Position numbers and translations under genes: made by a program
Shown: positions 1-8,025 of the stretch, in pieces
Numbering within the stretch: position 1 is the stretch's first letter
Layout of the letters: each line of letters starts with the position of its first letter
Origin: Candidatus Kuenenia stuttgartensis
GTDB taxonomy: Bacteria > Planctomycetota > JAKEIC01 > DYIT01
Assembly: GCA_020723505.1 (NCBI GenBank)
Contig: DYIT01000030.1
Coordinates: forward strand, 1-41,784
Length of the DNA: 41,784 bases
Reading direction: 5' to 3'
The notes under the pieces: generated by a model
The model's input: only the letters and a program-made list of their open reading frames with translations
Database searches by the model: none
What the model was told of the DNA's origin: nothing

Positions 1-18
1 TGCTGTCCGAGGCGGCGA

Positions 19-819
19 TTATTCAGTCATAACCCTCTCCGGGCAGGAGTAGACGTTCATCCTGCCGGATCTCGCGAAGCCTATCAGGGTGAGCATGAAC
101 CTGGACGCTATGTCCACGGAAAGGGCGGTCGGAGCTGATCGCGAAACGACGATCGGAATCCTGCCGCGCACGGCCTTGAGCGCGATGTCCGAGGAAATCC
201 TGCCGGAGCAGCACAGCAGCAATCCGCCTATTTGAAGGCCGGTCCTCAGCGCATGTCCGATGACCTTGTCCACCGCGTTGTGCCTCCCGATGTCCTCGGT
301 CATTACGACTATCCGGCCGGCCGGGTCGCCCAGCCCCGCCACGTGCGTTCCCCCCGTGGCTTTGAAGACCGGGGATCCCTCGGCAAGCGACTTCATGAGC
401 TTCCACACCGCGGCCGGGGAAACCCTGGTCGTAGTGTCAATCTTCATGCACCCGCGCCGCCGTCCGTCTCCGCCCGACCTGCCTGCCCCGCAGCCGGATC
501 CCAGCACCTGCCCGCGTTCGAAAGCGGCCGCGGCCTCCTCGTCGGCAGGTCCCTCCGCATGAACCTCCAGACGGCCGGGATCAAACCTCAATGCAAGCGA
601 CGCGGGTTCGGGGGATATCCCCTCGCTGAACAGGAAGCCCGCGGCCAAATCCTCCACGTCCCGCGGAAGACATGAGAAGGAAAGCAGGCGCTTCCCGTTC
701 AGGAACAGCGCGACCTCGGCCTCCTCGACGACGTCGTCCAGGGCGCCTGACGCTCCCGAAGCGTCGACTTTGACGATTTCCATTTTCCGCAGGGCTGCCT
801 GCTTTTCTTCTGCGCTCAT
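19..819 (-). CDS. fdhD: FdhD, sulfurtransferase for formate dehydrogenase maturation
   Basis: A 266-residue FdhD-family protein. The family carries sulfur from a cysteine desulfurase to the molybdenum cofactor of formate dehydrogenase in the cytoplasm. The start is the ATG at 819 (MSAEEKQAALRK), preceded by GGAGGAG about 6 bases upstream; longer readings run into the upstream 109-bp repeat and are spurious. Family hallmarks are the N-terminal ALFLNGKRLLSFSC and ATGGTHVAGL segments, TEDIGRHNAVDKVIGHAL, CCSGRISSDIALKA and the C-terminal region. The conserved sulfur-relay cysteine is C110 in GSGCGAG. The second Cys of the CxxC loop found in E. coli FdhD is Gly here. It is encoded opposite the formate dehydrogenase cluster, which it very probably serves together with fdhE at the far end. 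Confidence 0.95.
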   Translation of the reverse strand: MSAEEKQAALRKMEIVKVDASGASGALDDVVEEAEVALFLNGKRLLSFSCLPRDVEDLAAGFLFSEGISPEPASLALRFDPGRLEVHAEGPADEEAAAAFERGQVLGSGCGAGRSGGDGRRRGCMKIDTTTRVSPAAVWKLMKSLAEGSPVFKATGGTHVAGLGDPAGRIVVMTEDIGRHNAVDKVIGHALRTGLQIGGLLLCCSGRISSDIALKAVRGRIPIVVSRSAPTALSVDIASRFMLTLIGFARSGRMNVYSCPERVMTE

Positions 820-854
820 TGCGACTCCTCCGTAACCAGGACGACACCGCCCTG

Positions 855-871
855 CAGAAAACGTTTTTCTG
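855..871. promoter_or_regulatory. Small inverted repeat upstream of fdhD
   Basis: CAGAAAA-cgt-TTTTCTG is a perfect 7-bp inverted repeat with a 3-base centre, about 35 bases upstream of the fdhD start. Its size and place fit an operator or a small hairpin in the leader. No known regulator site is recognised. Confidence 0.3.
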
Positions 872-892
872 ATACCAACTGCGAAGCATAGT

Positions 893-1152
893 CTATCCCA
901 CGCGAAGCGCCTGGCATACAGCTTCGCCTGCGGGAACAAACGGATCCTCCGCCAGTTCTCCCTCTCCCCCGGTTCGGGGAGAGGGTTGGGGTGAGGGGCG
1001 TCTATCCCACGCGAAGCGCCTGGCATACAGCTTCGCCTGCGGGAACAAACGGATCCTCCGCCAGTTCTCCCTCTCCCCCGGTTCGGGGAGAGGGTTGGGG
1101 TGAGGGGCGTCTATCCCACGCGAAGCGCCTGGCATACAGCTTCGCGTGGGAT
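893..1152. repeat. 109-bp tandem repeat, two full copies plus a truncated third ending in a hairpin
   Basis: Copies start at 893, 1002 and 1111, exactly 109 bases apart, and the first two appear identical. Each unit contains CCTCTCCCCCGGTTCGGGG followed by AGAGGG and GGGTGAGGGG, the intergenic motif that gives spurious PHPNPLP peptides in many genomes. The third copy stops after about 42 bases and closes a 15-bp perfect inverted repeat (TATCCCACGCGAAGC ... GCTTCGCGTGGGATA, 1112-1153). A related element lies at 26608-26799. It fills the space between fdhD and the divergent barrel gene. Confidence 0.9.
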
Positions 1153-1207
1153 ATGTCGATTTGGATATAATCCGGTGGATTTTTCAACTCTTTTTATCTT
1201 TTTCGAA

Positions 1208-1235
1208 TTGCATTTTCCCGGGCCGGATTTAGAAT
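1208..1235 (+). promoter_or_regulatory. Candidate promoter for the barrel-cytochrome-formate dehydrogenase operon
   Basis: TTGCAT (1208-1213), a 16-base spacer and TAGAAT (1230-1235) match a sigma-70 promoter reasonably well. The following leader (about 1242-1426) carries no gene. Purine-rich GAGGGAGAAGGAGG near 1250 can pair imperfectly with CTCTTCCCTCCTTTC near 1340, which would form a long leader hairpin. Confidence 0.35.
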
Positions 1236-1426
1236 TCTTCGCAACTATTCCGAGGGAGAAGGAGGAAGCAATAGGATATGGACAGGCTTCTTTTCCGCTC
1301 GTCCATGAGTCCGGATTCCGCGGCAGTCGCATCATTGCTCTCTTCCCTCCTTTCTCATCCATCACATTCCGGACATAGACCTTCAGGGCGGGATATATAT
1401 AGAAAACGGATTTGAAGAGTGTAGAG

Positions 1427-3073
1427 ATGAAAAGACGCGCGATTCTTTTCCTGTGTGCAGTAGTGATAGCCTCGCTTTCAATTGGGGCGCAGGCGCTGGC
1501 CCAGGCCGGCGATACGGGGAAGAAGGATGAGGCCAAGCCCGGGGGGAACCCGGGGGACCCGAAGAATCCCGCGCCCAAGGAGACGCCGAAGGAAGCGCCC
1601 AAGACCGACCCGAAGGCGCCGCCCAAGGACGTGAAGCCCGCCCCGAAGCCCGAGGAGAAGGCCGCTCCCAAGGAGACCGCCAAACCCGCGGAGGAGAAGA
1701 AGGCGGAACCTGCGGCCGAAGGAGAGGAGGGGGTCTTCTCCCCGAAGCTCACGGGCAGCCTGAGCCTCAAGTACAAGATAAAGTATGCCGAGTACACGGA
1801 CGACACGGGCGACAAGGCGGAGGAGACCGACCAGGACCTCCAGATGCTCCTCAACCTTTCGATGAAGAACCTGTACAAGAACCAGATTCATTTCCACATG
1901 ATGGGCGGCTACAACATCGACACGTGGGGCAGGCAGGACAGCAAGCACAGGGCAGAGGTCTTCGAGTTCGCCGACGTATACGACACGTACAACCACAAAG
2001 CCCACGGCAAGCTCTACTACAGCTACCTGGAGACCGACGACTTCCTGCTCGAGGGGCTCGACATGAAGTTCGGAAGGGTCGGCATCGAGAAGGGGGAATC
2101 CATCCACATCGACGGCCTTGCCGTGAGCTACGAGCCCGAGAAGGCCCTGGTGGTGACGGCGTTCGCCGGGCTGCCGGTCTATTTCTGGAAGCACCACATG
2201 GTGGACAACTTCACGGCCGGGTTCTACATAGAATTCCTGCCGTTCCACCTGGTGGAGGACGTGCCCGGAGACACGACCAAGCTCACTCTCGAGTACATCT
2301 ACGTGAGCGAGGACCAGAACGACGCGGGAATCGAGGACAACTTCTTCTCGGTGGTGCTGGACCAGAAGCTCTTCCACAGGACCGTGGACCTCCAGGCGCG
2401 CGCGAGCGTGCTCAATGGAGAGTTCCGCGACTTCAAGATTCGCGGCACCCTGCGCGACCCCGAGAACGACATCAGGCTCAGGCTCATGTTCTTCACGCTG
2501 CCCGTCAAGCTCGAGGAGGAGCTCTCGATAGACATGAGCCCGTTCATGGACGTCATGGGACGCTACAACCCCTACAACGAATTCAAGCTCGACATCTTCA
2601 AGGGATTCGTCGACGGGAAGTTCGGAATCGAGCTCGGTTACCACGGGAGGATGCTGAAGAAGGAGCGCTACGAGGGCAAGTTCAACCATGATTTCGACAG
2701 GCTGTACGCCACCGGCTCCGCCTACGACTTCCTCGAGTCGCACCTCGACATCTCCGTGACGGTCGAATACGTGCAGTCCATGACGCCGGACGACGAGGAC
2801 AAGATTCTGACCATGGGGTTCGACCTCGGCTACAAGTTCAGCGACGAGGTCAAGTTCGGCATCGGCATGCATTACCACAGGTGGGAGATGGCTTACCTTT
2901 CCACGCAGGATACCGTGGAGGAGCTCGAGAACGTCCGGCTCTTCAGCCTGTTCATAGACGTGAAGCCGGTCCAGGGCCTCAAAATCGGCCTGAACTACTC
3001 CTTCGAGACAGTAGGCGGCGACCTGAAGCGCGAGTACGACCGCTTCATGCTGTCCGCCACCTATTCCTTTTAG
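1427..3073 (+). CDS. Outer-membrane beta-barrel, porin-like partner of the multiheme cytochrome
   Basis: A 548-residue exported protein. The ATG at 1427 gives a clean Sec signal (MKRRAILFLCAVVIASLS, ending near AQA at 27); a TTG at 1412 is the alternative start. Residues 28-101 are a Lys/Pro/Ala/Glu-rich linker without fold. From about 102 the sequence alternates polar and hydrophobic residues with many aromatic strand ends (KLTGSLSLKYKIKYAEY, FKLDIFKGFVDGKFGIELGY) and ends in YSF, the C-terminal Phe signature of outer-membrane barrels. It lies 17 bases before a multiheme cytochrome and upstream of formate dehydrogenase genes. By analogy with MtrB/DmsF barrels that sheath multiheme cytochromes, I infer it holds the cytochrome across the outer membrane. 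It is shorter than MtrB, and homology to that family is not proven by eye. Confidence 0.75.
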   Translation: MKRRAILFLCAVVIASLSIGAQALAQAGDTGKKDEAKPGGNPGDPKNPAPKETPKEAPKTDPKAPPKDVKPAPKPEEKAAPKETAKPAEEKKAEPAAEGEEGVFSPKLTGSLSLKYKIKYAEYTDDTGDKAEETDQDLQMLLNLSMKNLYKNQIHFHMMGGYNIDTWGRQDSKHRAEVFEFADVYDTYNHKAHGKLYYSYLETDDFLLEGLDMKFGRVGIEKGESIHIDGLAVSYEPEKALVVTAFAGLPVYFWKHHMVDNFTAGFYIEFLPFHLVEDVPGDTTKLTLEYIYVSEDQNDAGIEDNFFSVVLDQKLFHRTVDLQARASVLNGEFRDFKIRGTLRDPENDIRLRLMFFTLPVKLEEELSIDMSPFMDVMGRYNPYNEFKLDIFKGFVDGKFGIELGYHGRMLKKERYEGKFNHDFDRLYATGSAYDFLESHLDISVTVEYVQSMTPDDEDKILTMGFDLGYKFSDEVKFGIGMHYHRWEMAYLSTQDTVEELENVRLFSLFIDVKPVQGLKIGLNYSFETVGGDLKREYDRFMLSATYSF

Positions 3074-3090
3074 TTGATGAAGGTGCAACG

Positions 3091-4293
3091 ATGAAGAAGA
3101 ACCGCTGGTCGCTATATATGGGCGTTGGGCTGTCCGCAGCGCTCCTCGTCCTCTTCTCCTGCTCGTACTTCGAGTACCTGAAGGAGAAGGAGGTGCAGAG
3201 AGAGAAGGTCTTCAGCCACAAGCCGCACTCCGTGGACAATGACATGGCGTGCACGGACTGCCACGCCGGCGCCTTCGCCAAGGAGCGCGCCGGAATGCCC
3301 GAGCTCTCGGTATGCACCGGCTGCCACGAGGAGACGGACGCGAAGACCCCCGTGGGCCTTGCAATGACCAAGCTCAAGGAGCGGGAGAAGACGGACAAGC
3401 CCCTGTGGCGCATGGTCCATGCCGAGGGGGATCTCCTGTTTTCGCACAAGACGCACTCCGGCATCGCCGAGCTCAAGGCCGGGAAGAAGACCGCCTGCGC
3501 GGCCTGCCACGGAAAGGCCGGCGAGTCCGAGGGGCTCTCGGGGTCGGCGGTCGCGAAGATGAAGTCCTGCATGGCCTGCCACGAGAAGGGCGAGCCCGCG
3601 CCGGCCAAGGCCGCGGAGAAGCCCGCGCCCGCCAAGGAGGCCCCGGCGGCGCCCAAGGAAAAGGGCAAGGAGGCCGAGGCGAAGAAGGATGAGCCCGCCC
3701 CCAAGGAGGAGCCTGCTCCGGCGGTCAAGACGGGCAAGGAAATGACAGCATGCTCGTTCTGCCATTCCGAGTGGAGGCAGGACGTGAAGCCCGCGGGACA
3801 CAAGGCGCTCTGGAGGGTCACGCACGGCGAGGAAATCAGGTTCGGAATCGACAAGGAGAAGATGTACTACTGCCGCGCGTGCCACGGCGAGGACCTCTGC
3901 GTCCGCTGCCACCAGGTTGAGAAGCCGAGAAGCCATACAGAGTTCTTCAGGACCCGCGGCCATGGCATCGAAGCCGAGGTCAGCCGCGAGCGCTGCTCCA
4001 CCTGCCACAGGCAGGACTTCTGCATCCACTGCCACTCGGACACGAGACCCCGCAGCCACACCGCTTCGTGGGGGCTGGCTCCCTACAGGCACTGCAACGA
4101 TTGCCACATGACCATGTCTGGGACCTCATGCGGCGTGTGCCACAAGGCCGGCTCGGCATCAATAGCGGCCGCCCACGCCGCCAAGGCGCCGCTGTATCCC
4201 AAGGACCTCACGCATGCGGCCAACTGCACCATGGAATGCCATACTTCCAGGCACCCGGACCCCGGTCCGACATGCAAGAACTGCCATAAATAG
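3091..4293 (+). CDS. Multiheme c-type cytochrome lipoprotein (12 CxxCH plus one CX3CH)
   Basis: A 400-residue exported cytochrome. The start at 3091 yields a short signal with a lipobox-like end (VLFSC, Cys24), so it is probably a lipoprotein. Twelve CxxCH heme sites can be read: CTDCH, CTGCH, CAACH and CMACH in an N-terminal module, then CSFCH, CRACH, CVRCH, CSTCH, CIHCH, CNDCH, CGVCH and the terminal CKNCH. CTMECH is a CX3CH variant that may bind a thirteenth heme. Between the modules (about 168-212) is a Lys/Pro/Ala/Glu linker very like that in the upstream barrel. The FSHKxHS segments before the early sites resemble class III cytochromes. The expected role is electron transfer between the formate dehydrogenase encoded next and an acceptor in or beyond the outer membrane. 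It is co-directional with both neighbours. Confidence 0.88.
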   Translation: MKKNRWSLYMGVGLSAALLVLFSCSYFEYLKEKEVQREKVFSHKPHSVDNDMACTDCHAGAFAKERAGMPELSVCTGCHEETDAKTPVGLAMTKLKEREKTDKPLWRMVHAEGDLLFSHKTHSGIAELKAGKKTACAACHGKAGESEGLSGSAVAKMKSCMACHEKGEPAPAKAAEKPAPAKEAPAAPKEKGKEAEAKKDEPAPKEEPAPAVKTGKEMTACSFCHSEWRQDVKPAGHKALWRVTHGEEIRFGIDKEKMYYCRACHGEDLCVRCHQVEKPRSHTEFFRTRGHGIEAEVSRERCSTCHRQDFCIHCHSDTRPRSHTASWGLAPYRHCNDCHMTMSGTSCGVCHKAGSASIAAAHAAKAPLYPKDLTHAANCTMECHTSRHPDPGPTCKNCHK

Positions 4294-4339
4294 GAAAAGA
4301 TAAACAAACGTACGGCGTTTTTATTTGGGAGAAGGACGG

Positions 4340-7300
4340 ATGAATGTATCACGCAGGTCATTCCTCAAGCTGTCCGCAGCGGGCGCGTTCGCCGCGACGT
4401 TCGGCTGCACGGACCGCGACCGGCCGGTCCCCAAAACGACTGAGCACCAGCCGTTTCGGACCGAGCTCAAATCCGGGACGGAAACCACGACAATCTGCCC
4501 GTTCTGCGGGGTCGGATGCGGCGCAATCGTCACGACCGCCACAATCAACGGGGCGCCGAAGATTGTCAACATCGAGGGAGACCCGGACCACCCGATAAAC
4601 CGCGGCGCGCTGTGCAGCAAGGGCTCCTCGATGTACCAGATTGCCAACCAGCCGCTGTTCAGCCTGGCGGACGAGCCGAGCGGCAACAACGGCCGCAGGC
4701 TCGCCAATCCGATGAAGCGCCTTGCGGGCACGAATCAGTGGACGGAAATCACCTGGCAGACCGCGATAACCGAAATCGCCGCGGCCATGCAGGCCACGAG
4801 GGACGCGGCGTTCGTGACGCCGGAAAACCGCTGCGAGAACATGTACTGCCTCGGCGGCGCGGCGCTCGACAACGAGGAATGCTACCTCATATCGAAGATG
4901 GCGCGTGCGCTCGGGATTGCATATCTCGAGCATCAGGCCCGAATATGACACAGCCCCACTGTTGCGGCTCTGGCAGAGTCGTACGGAAGGGGAGCTATGA
5001 CGAACCACTGGGTCGATATCAAGAACGCGGACTGCATCATGATTATCGGGTCCAACGCCGCCGAGAACCACCCCATGAGCTTCAGGTGGATTGAGGAGGC
5101 CAGGAAGCCCGTGGCCAACGGCGGACGGAACGCGAAGCTCATCGTCATCGACCCGAGAATCTCCCGCAGCGCCAACCAGGCGGACATGTACGGGAGGATA
5201 AGGTCGGGCACGGACATCGCGTTCATCGGCGGGCTCATCAACTGGGCCCTCACCCACAACATGTACAACGCCGATTACGCCAAGAACTACTCGAACCTCG
5301 CTTACGTGCTCAACGGGTTCGACGCGGCCATTAACCCCGGTCCAAATTACAACAACTTCACGGGCGAATTCCCGGGATACAACTCTGCGACGCACAAGTA
5401 CGACGGCGCCGGCACCAGCGCGTGGACCTACGCGATAGGCGCCTCCGGCCCCACGGTCGACAACACGCTCGCCAATACCGAGACCGTCTTCAACGTGCTC
5501 AAGAAGTTCTACGCCCGCTATACCTCGGACCTCGTATCCAGGATTACGGGCATGGACAAGACCCTGTTCGAGCAGATTGCGCAGGAGTACTGCTCCACGT
5601 ACGCGGACGGGAAATCCGGGCTCATCATGTACGCAATGGGCACCACGCAGCACACCTACGGCACGCAGAACATAAGGGCATACTCCATCCTGCAGACCCT
5701 GCTCGGCAACATCGGCGTAGCCGGCGGCGGCATCGCGGCCATGCGCGGCGAGTCGAACGTCCAGGGTTCTACCGACATGGGCCTGCTGTTCGGCAACCTC
5801 CCGGGCTATCTCGACATTCCCAACAGCACGATGGCGACCCTGGGCATCCAGACCACGACGTCCACCCAGAAGCTCACGGGAACGCTCACCGCAGGCACGG
5901 CCTCCGGCAGGGTCATCTCCGGTCTCACGGGCGTGGACGCGACTCAGGTTCGCAGCGGCGACAAGATCCAGAACACCACCCTGGGCGGAACCGCCAACAC
6001 CTACACCATCGAGGCGGTAATCAACGCCACTACCGTGCGCATCACAGCGAACATGGGGACCGCCTGGACGCTCGGCGACGGCTATGCCATCACCTCGGAA
6101 TCAGGCATCAACCACCTGACGGGCTCGACTTCTTTCCTCGGCCAAACAGTCGCCAAAGGCGTTGCAGGGACAGCGGACATCCTCAACACGGCGCGGTTCA
6201 GCAACAACTGGAAACAGCACGAGGTGAAGTACATGATGAGCCTTCTCGCCGCGTGGTGGGGAAGCTCCAACAGCTTCATCCTCGGCGGCGCGAACGGCGA
6301 CTTCTGCTACGACTTCCTGCCGAAAATCAACTCGGCAGTCAACTACTCGTACATGAGCGTCTTCAAGCAGATTGAGACCCTCGCTGCCACACCGAGCGTA
6401 CCCCAGCTCATGATGTGCTGGGGCATGAACCCGGCGGTAGGCGGCCCGGACGTCATTCACGGCAGGAAGATGCTCGCGAACCTGACGACCCTCGTGTGCG
6501 TGGACCTGTGGGAGACCGAGACGGCGGCATTCTGGAAGGAGGACCCGGCCAACCCGGGCTATTCCTACGCAGCCTCGGGATCGCAGGACGCAACGCTGAC
6601 GCCCACGGCCATCCAGACCACTGTCTACCTCCTCCCGGCCAAAGCTTCCATGGAAAAGGAAGGAAGCGTGTCGAACTCGGGCAGGTGGGTGCAGTGGCGC
6701 TACGGGGCCGAGGACGGCGGCGTGATGGTGCAGAAGGGGACCGCGAAGTCCGACCTCGACATAGCCAACGACCTCATGCTGCAGCTCAAGACCAACTACG
6801 CCGCGGCCACGACCATAGCCGGAGGCCTCGGAATCAAGGAAATGTCCTGGGGCCCCAACACGCCCAACAACTACGGCATCCAGTTCTCCGAAGCGGATCC
6901 AAAGGCTGTGATGAAGGAAATCAACGGATACACGCTGCTCTACCCCGCGAACATCGGCGGAACCGCCGCGAAGGGCAACCAGCTCTCTAGCTTCATTTCG
7001 GACCTCAAGTTCGACGGGACCACGGCCTGCGGAAGCTGGATTCACTGCGGATGCTGGGTCCAAACCGACGTCACTACTCCGACCGGCACATACCAGGGCA
7101 ACAGGGCGGCAAAGAGGATTTCGGTCGACAACTCTGCCACGGGAATCGGCCTCTACTCCGACTTCTCCTGGTGCTGGCCGGTGAACAGGAGAATCATCTA
7201 CAACCGCGCTTCCATGAAGCCCGTGGCCGTGGACGGCTATGTGCCTTTCCAGACGGACAAGTGGGTCATGAAGTACGACTACGTCACCTCGACCTGGTTT

Positions 7301-7975
7301 GCGGGAAGCGACGTGGTCGACGGCGGCGCGAATACAAAACCCGACGCCTACATGCCGTTCATTATGAAACCGGAAGGCGTTGCCAGATTGTTCGGGCTGA
7401 ATTCGACAAAGCATGTCGACGGCCCGCTTCCCGAGCACTACGAGCCCGCGGAAACTCCGCTTGCGACACACCCGTTCGGGGCTTCCCACGTCATGTGGAA
7501 CCCGATCGTGATGCACATGGATGCGGGCCCCGTGCTCTGGGCCCAGTACAACTTCGTCCCCGGGACAGTGGCCAATTATCCGTACGTGGGCACGACCTAC
7601 AGGCTGGTCGAGCACTGGCAGGCAGGCGCCATGACGCGCAACCTGCCGTGGCTCGTGGAGCTCCAGCCGGAGATGTTCGTCGAGATGAGCTACGAGCTCG
7701 CTGCCCTGCTTGCAGTGAACAACGGCGACCATGTCAAGGTAACGACCGCCAGGAACCCGAACAACCCGGTGCTGGCCGTCGCCCTCGTGACGAAGCGCAT
7801 CAAGCCGTTCACAATCATGGGGAACACGGTGCACCAAATCGGCATGCCATGGCACTTCGGGTACCGCGGCCTTGCACAGGGAACCAGCGCAAACAGGCTG
7901 ACGCCGAACATCGGCGACGCCAACACGCGCATCCCCGAGTACAAGGCGTTCCTGTGCAAGGTGGAGAAGGTGTAA
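4340..7975 (+). CDS. fdnG: Formate dehydrogenase catalytic subunit, selenocysteine-containing, Tat-exported
   Basis: A 1,211-residue molybdopterin oxidoreductase of the FDH-N/O type that oxidises formate to CO2 at a Mo/W-bis-MGD centre. The reading frame passes an in-frame TGA at 4946-4948: before it YLEHQAR-I, after it HSPTVA and YGRGAMTNHW, exactly the setting of selenocysteine in FdnG, so residue 203 is Sec. The ATG at 4340 follows GGGAGAAGG. The N-terminus has a Tat motif (SRRSFLK) and a possible lipobox Cys23. The [4Fe-4S] ligands are C53, C56, C60 and C91 with the following SKG. The C-terminal cofactor-binding domain ends in HQIGMPWHFGYRG and NRLTP. It is longer than FdnG (about 1,015), partly because of a beta-rich insert at about residues 508-588 (5861-6105). 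It needs FdhD, FdhE and the selenocysteine machinery, the last not present here. Confidence 0.95.
4946..4983 (+). promoter_or_regulatory. Selenocysteine UGA and SECIS-like hairpin
   Basis: TGA at 4946-4948 is followed by a stem with arms 4963-4971 and 4975-4983 (nine pairs, two of them G-U) closed by the loop GGC at 4972-4974. The loop starts with G and lies 24 bases after the TGA, inside the spacing usual for bacterial SECIS elements. It sits inside the coding sequence, as bacterial SECIS elements do. Confidence 0.75.
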
Positions 7976-7989
7976 ATCCGGATGAAATC

Positions 7990-8007
7990 CCCGCGGCCGG
8001 CCGCGGG
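7990..8007. repeat. Perfect 18-bp palindrome between the two formate dehydrogenase genes
   Basis: CCCGCGGCCGGCCGCGGG is a perfect palindrome in the 50-base gap between the catalytic and Fe-S subunit genes, just before the AGGAGG ribosome site of the latter. In RNA it could form a short GC hairpin that affects mRNA stability or the ratio of the two subunits. Confidence 0.6.
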
Positions 8008-8025
8008 AATGTCTAGGAGGATAAC

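Noticed and set aside
1127-1150. TGGCATACAGCTTCGC as a sigma-54 promoter for the barrel gene
   Set aside because: It lacks the invariant GC of the -12 element and is part of a repeat hairpin found elsewhere.
893-1152. 109-bp repeats as a CRISPR array or as coding sequence extending FdhD
   Set aside because: The units are identical over their full length with no variable spacers, and the peptide PHPNPLP is a known product of a non-coding repeat.
1478-3088. Long minus-strand reading frame of 536 codons opposite the barrel gene
   Set aside because: It mirrors the barrel frame, is Val/Leu/His/Glu-biased without domains, and has no ribosome site; a GC-bias shadow.
4325-4997. Formate dehydrogenase alpha looks like two genes or a pseudogene split by a stop at 4946
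   Set aside because: The codons on both sides stay in one frame and give the conserved FdnG sequence around Sec, with a SECIS-like hairpin; a TGA in this exact place is selenocysteine.
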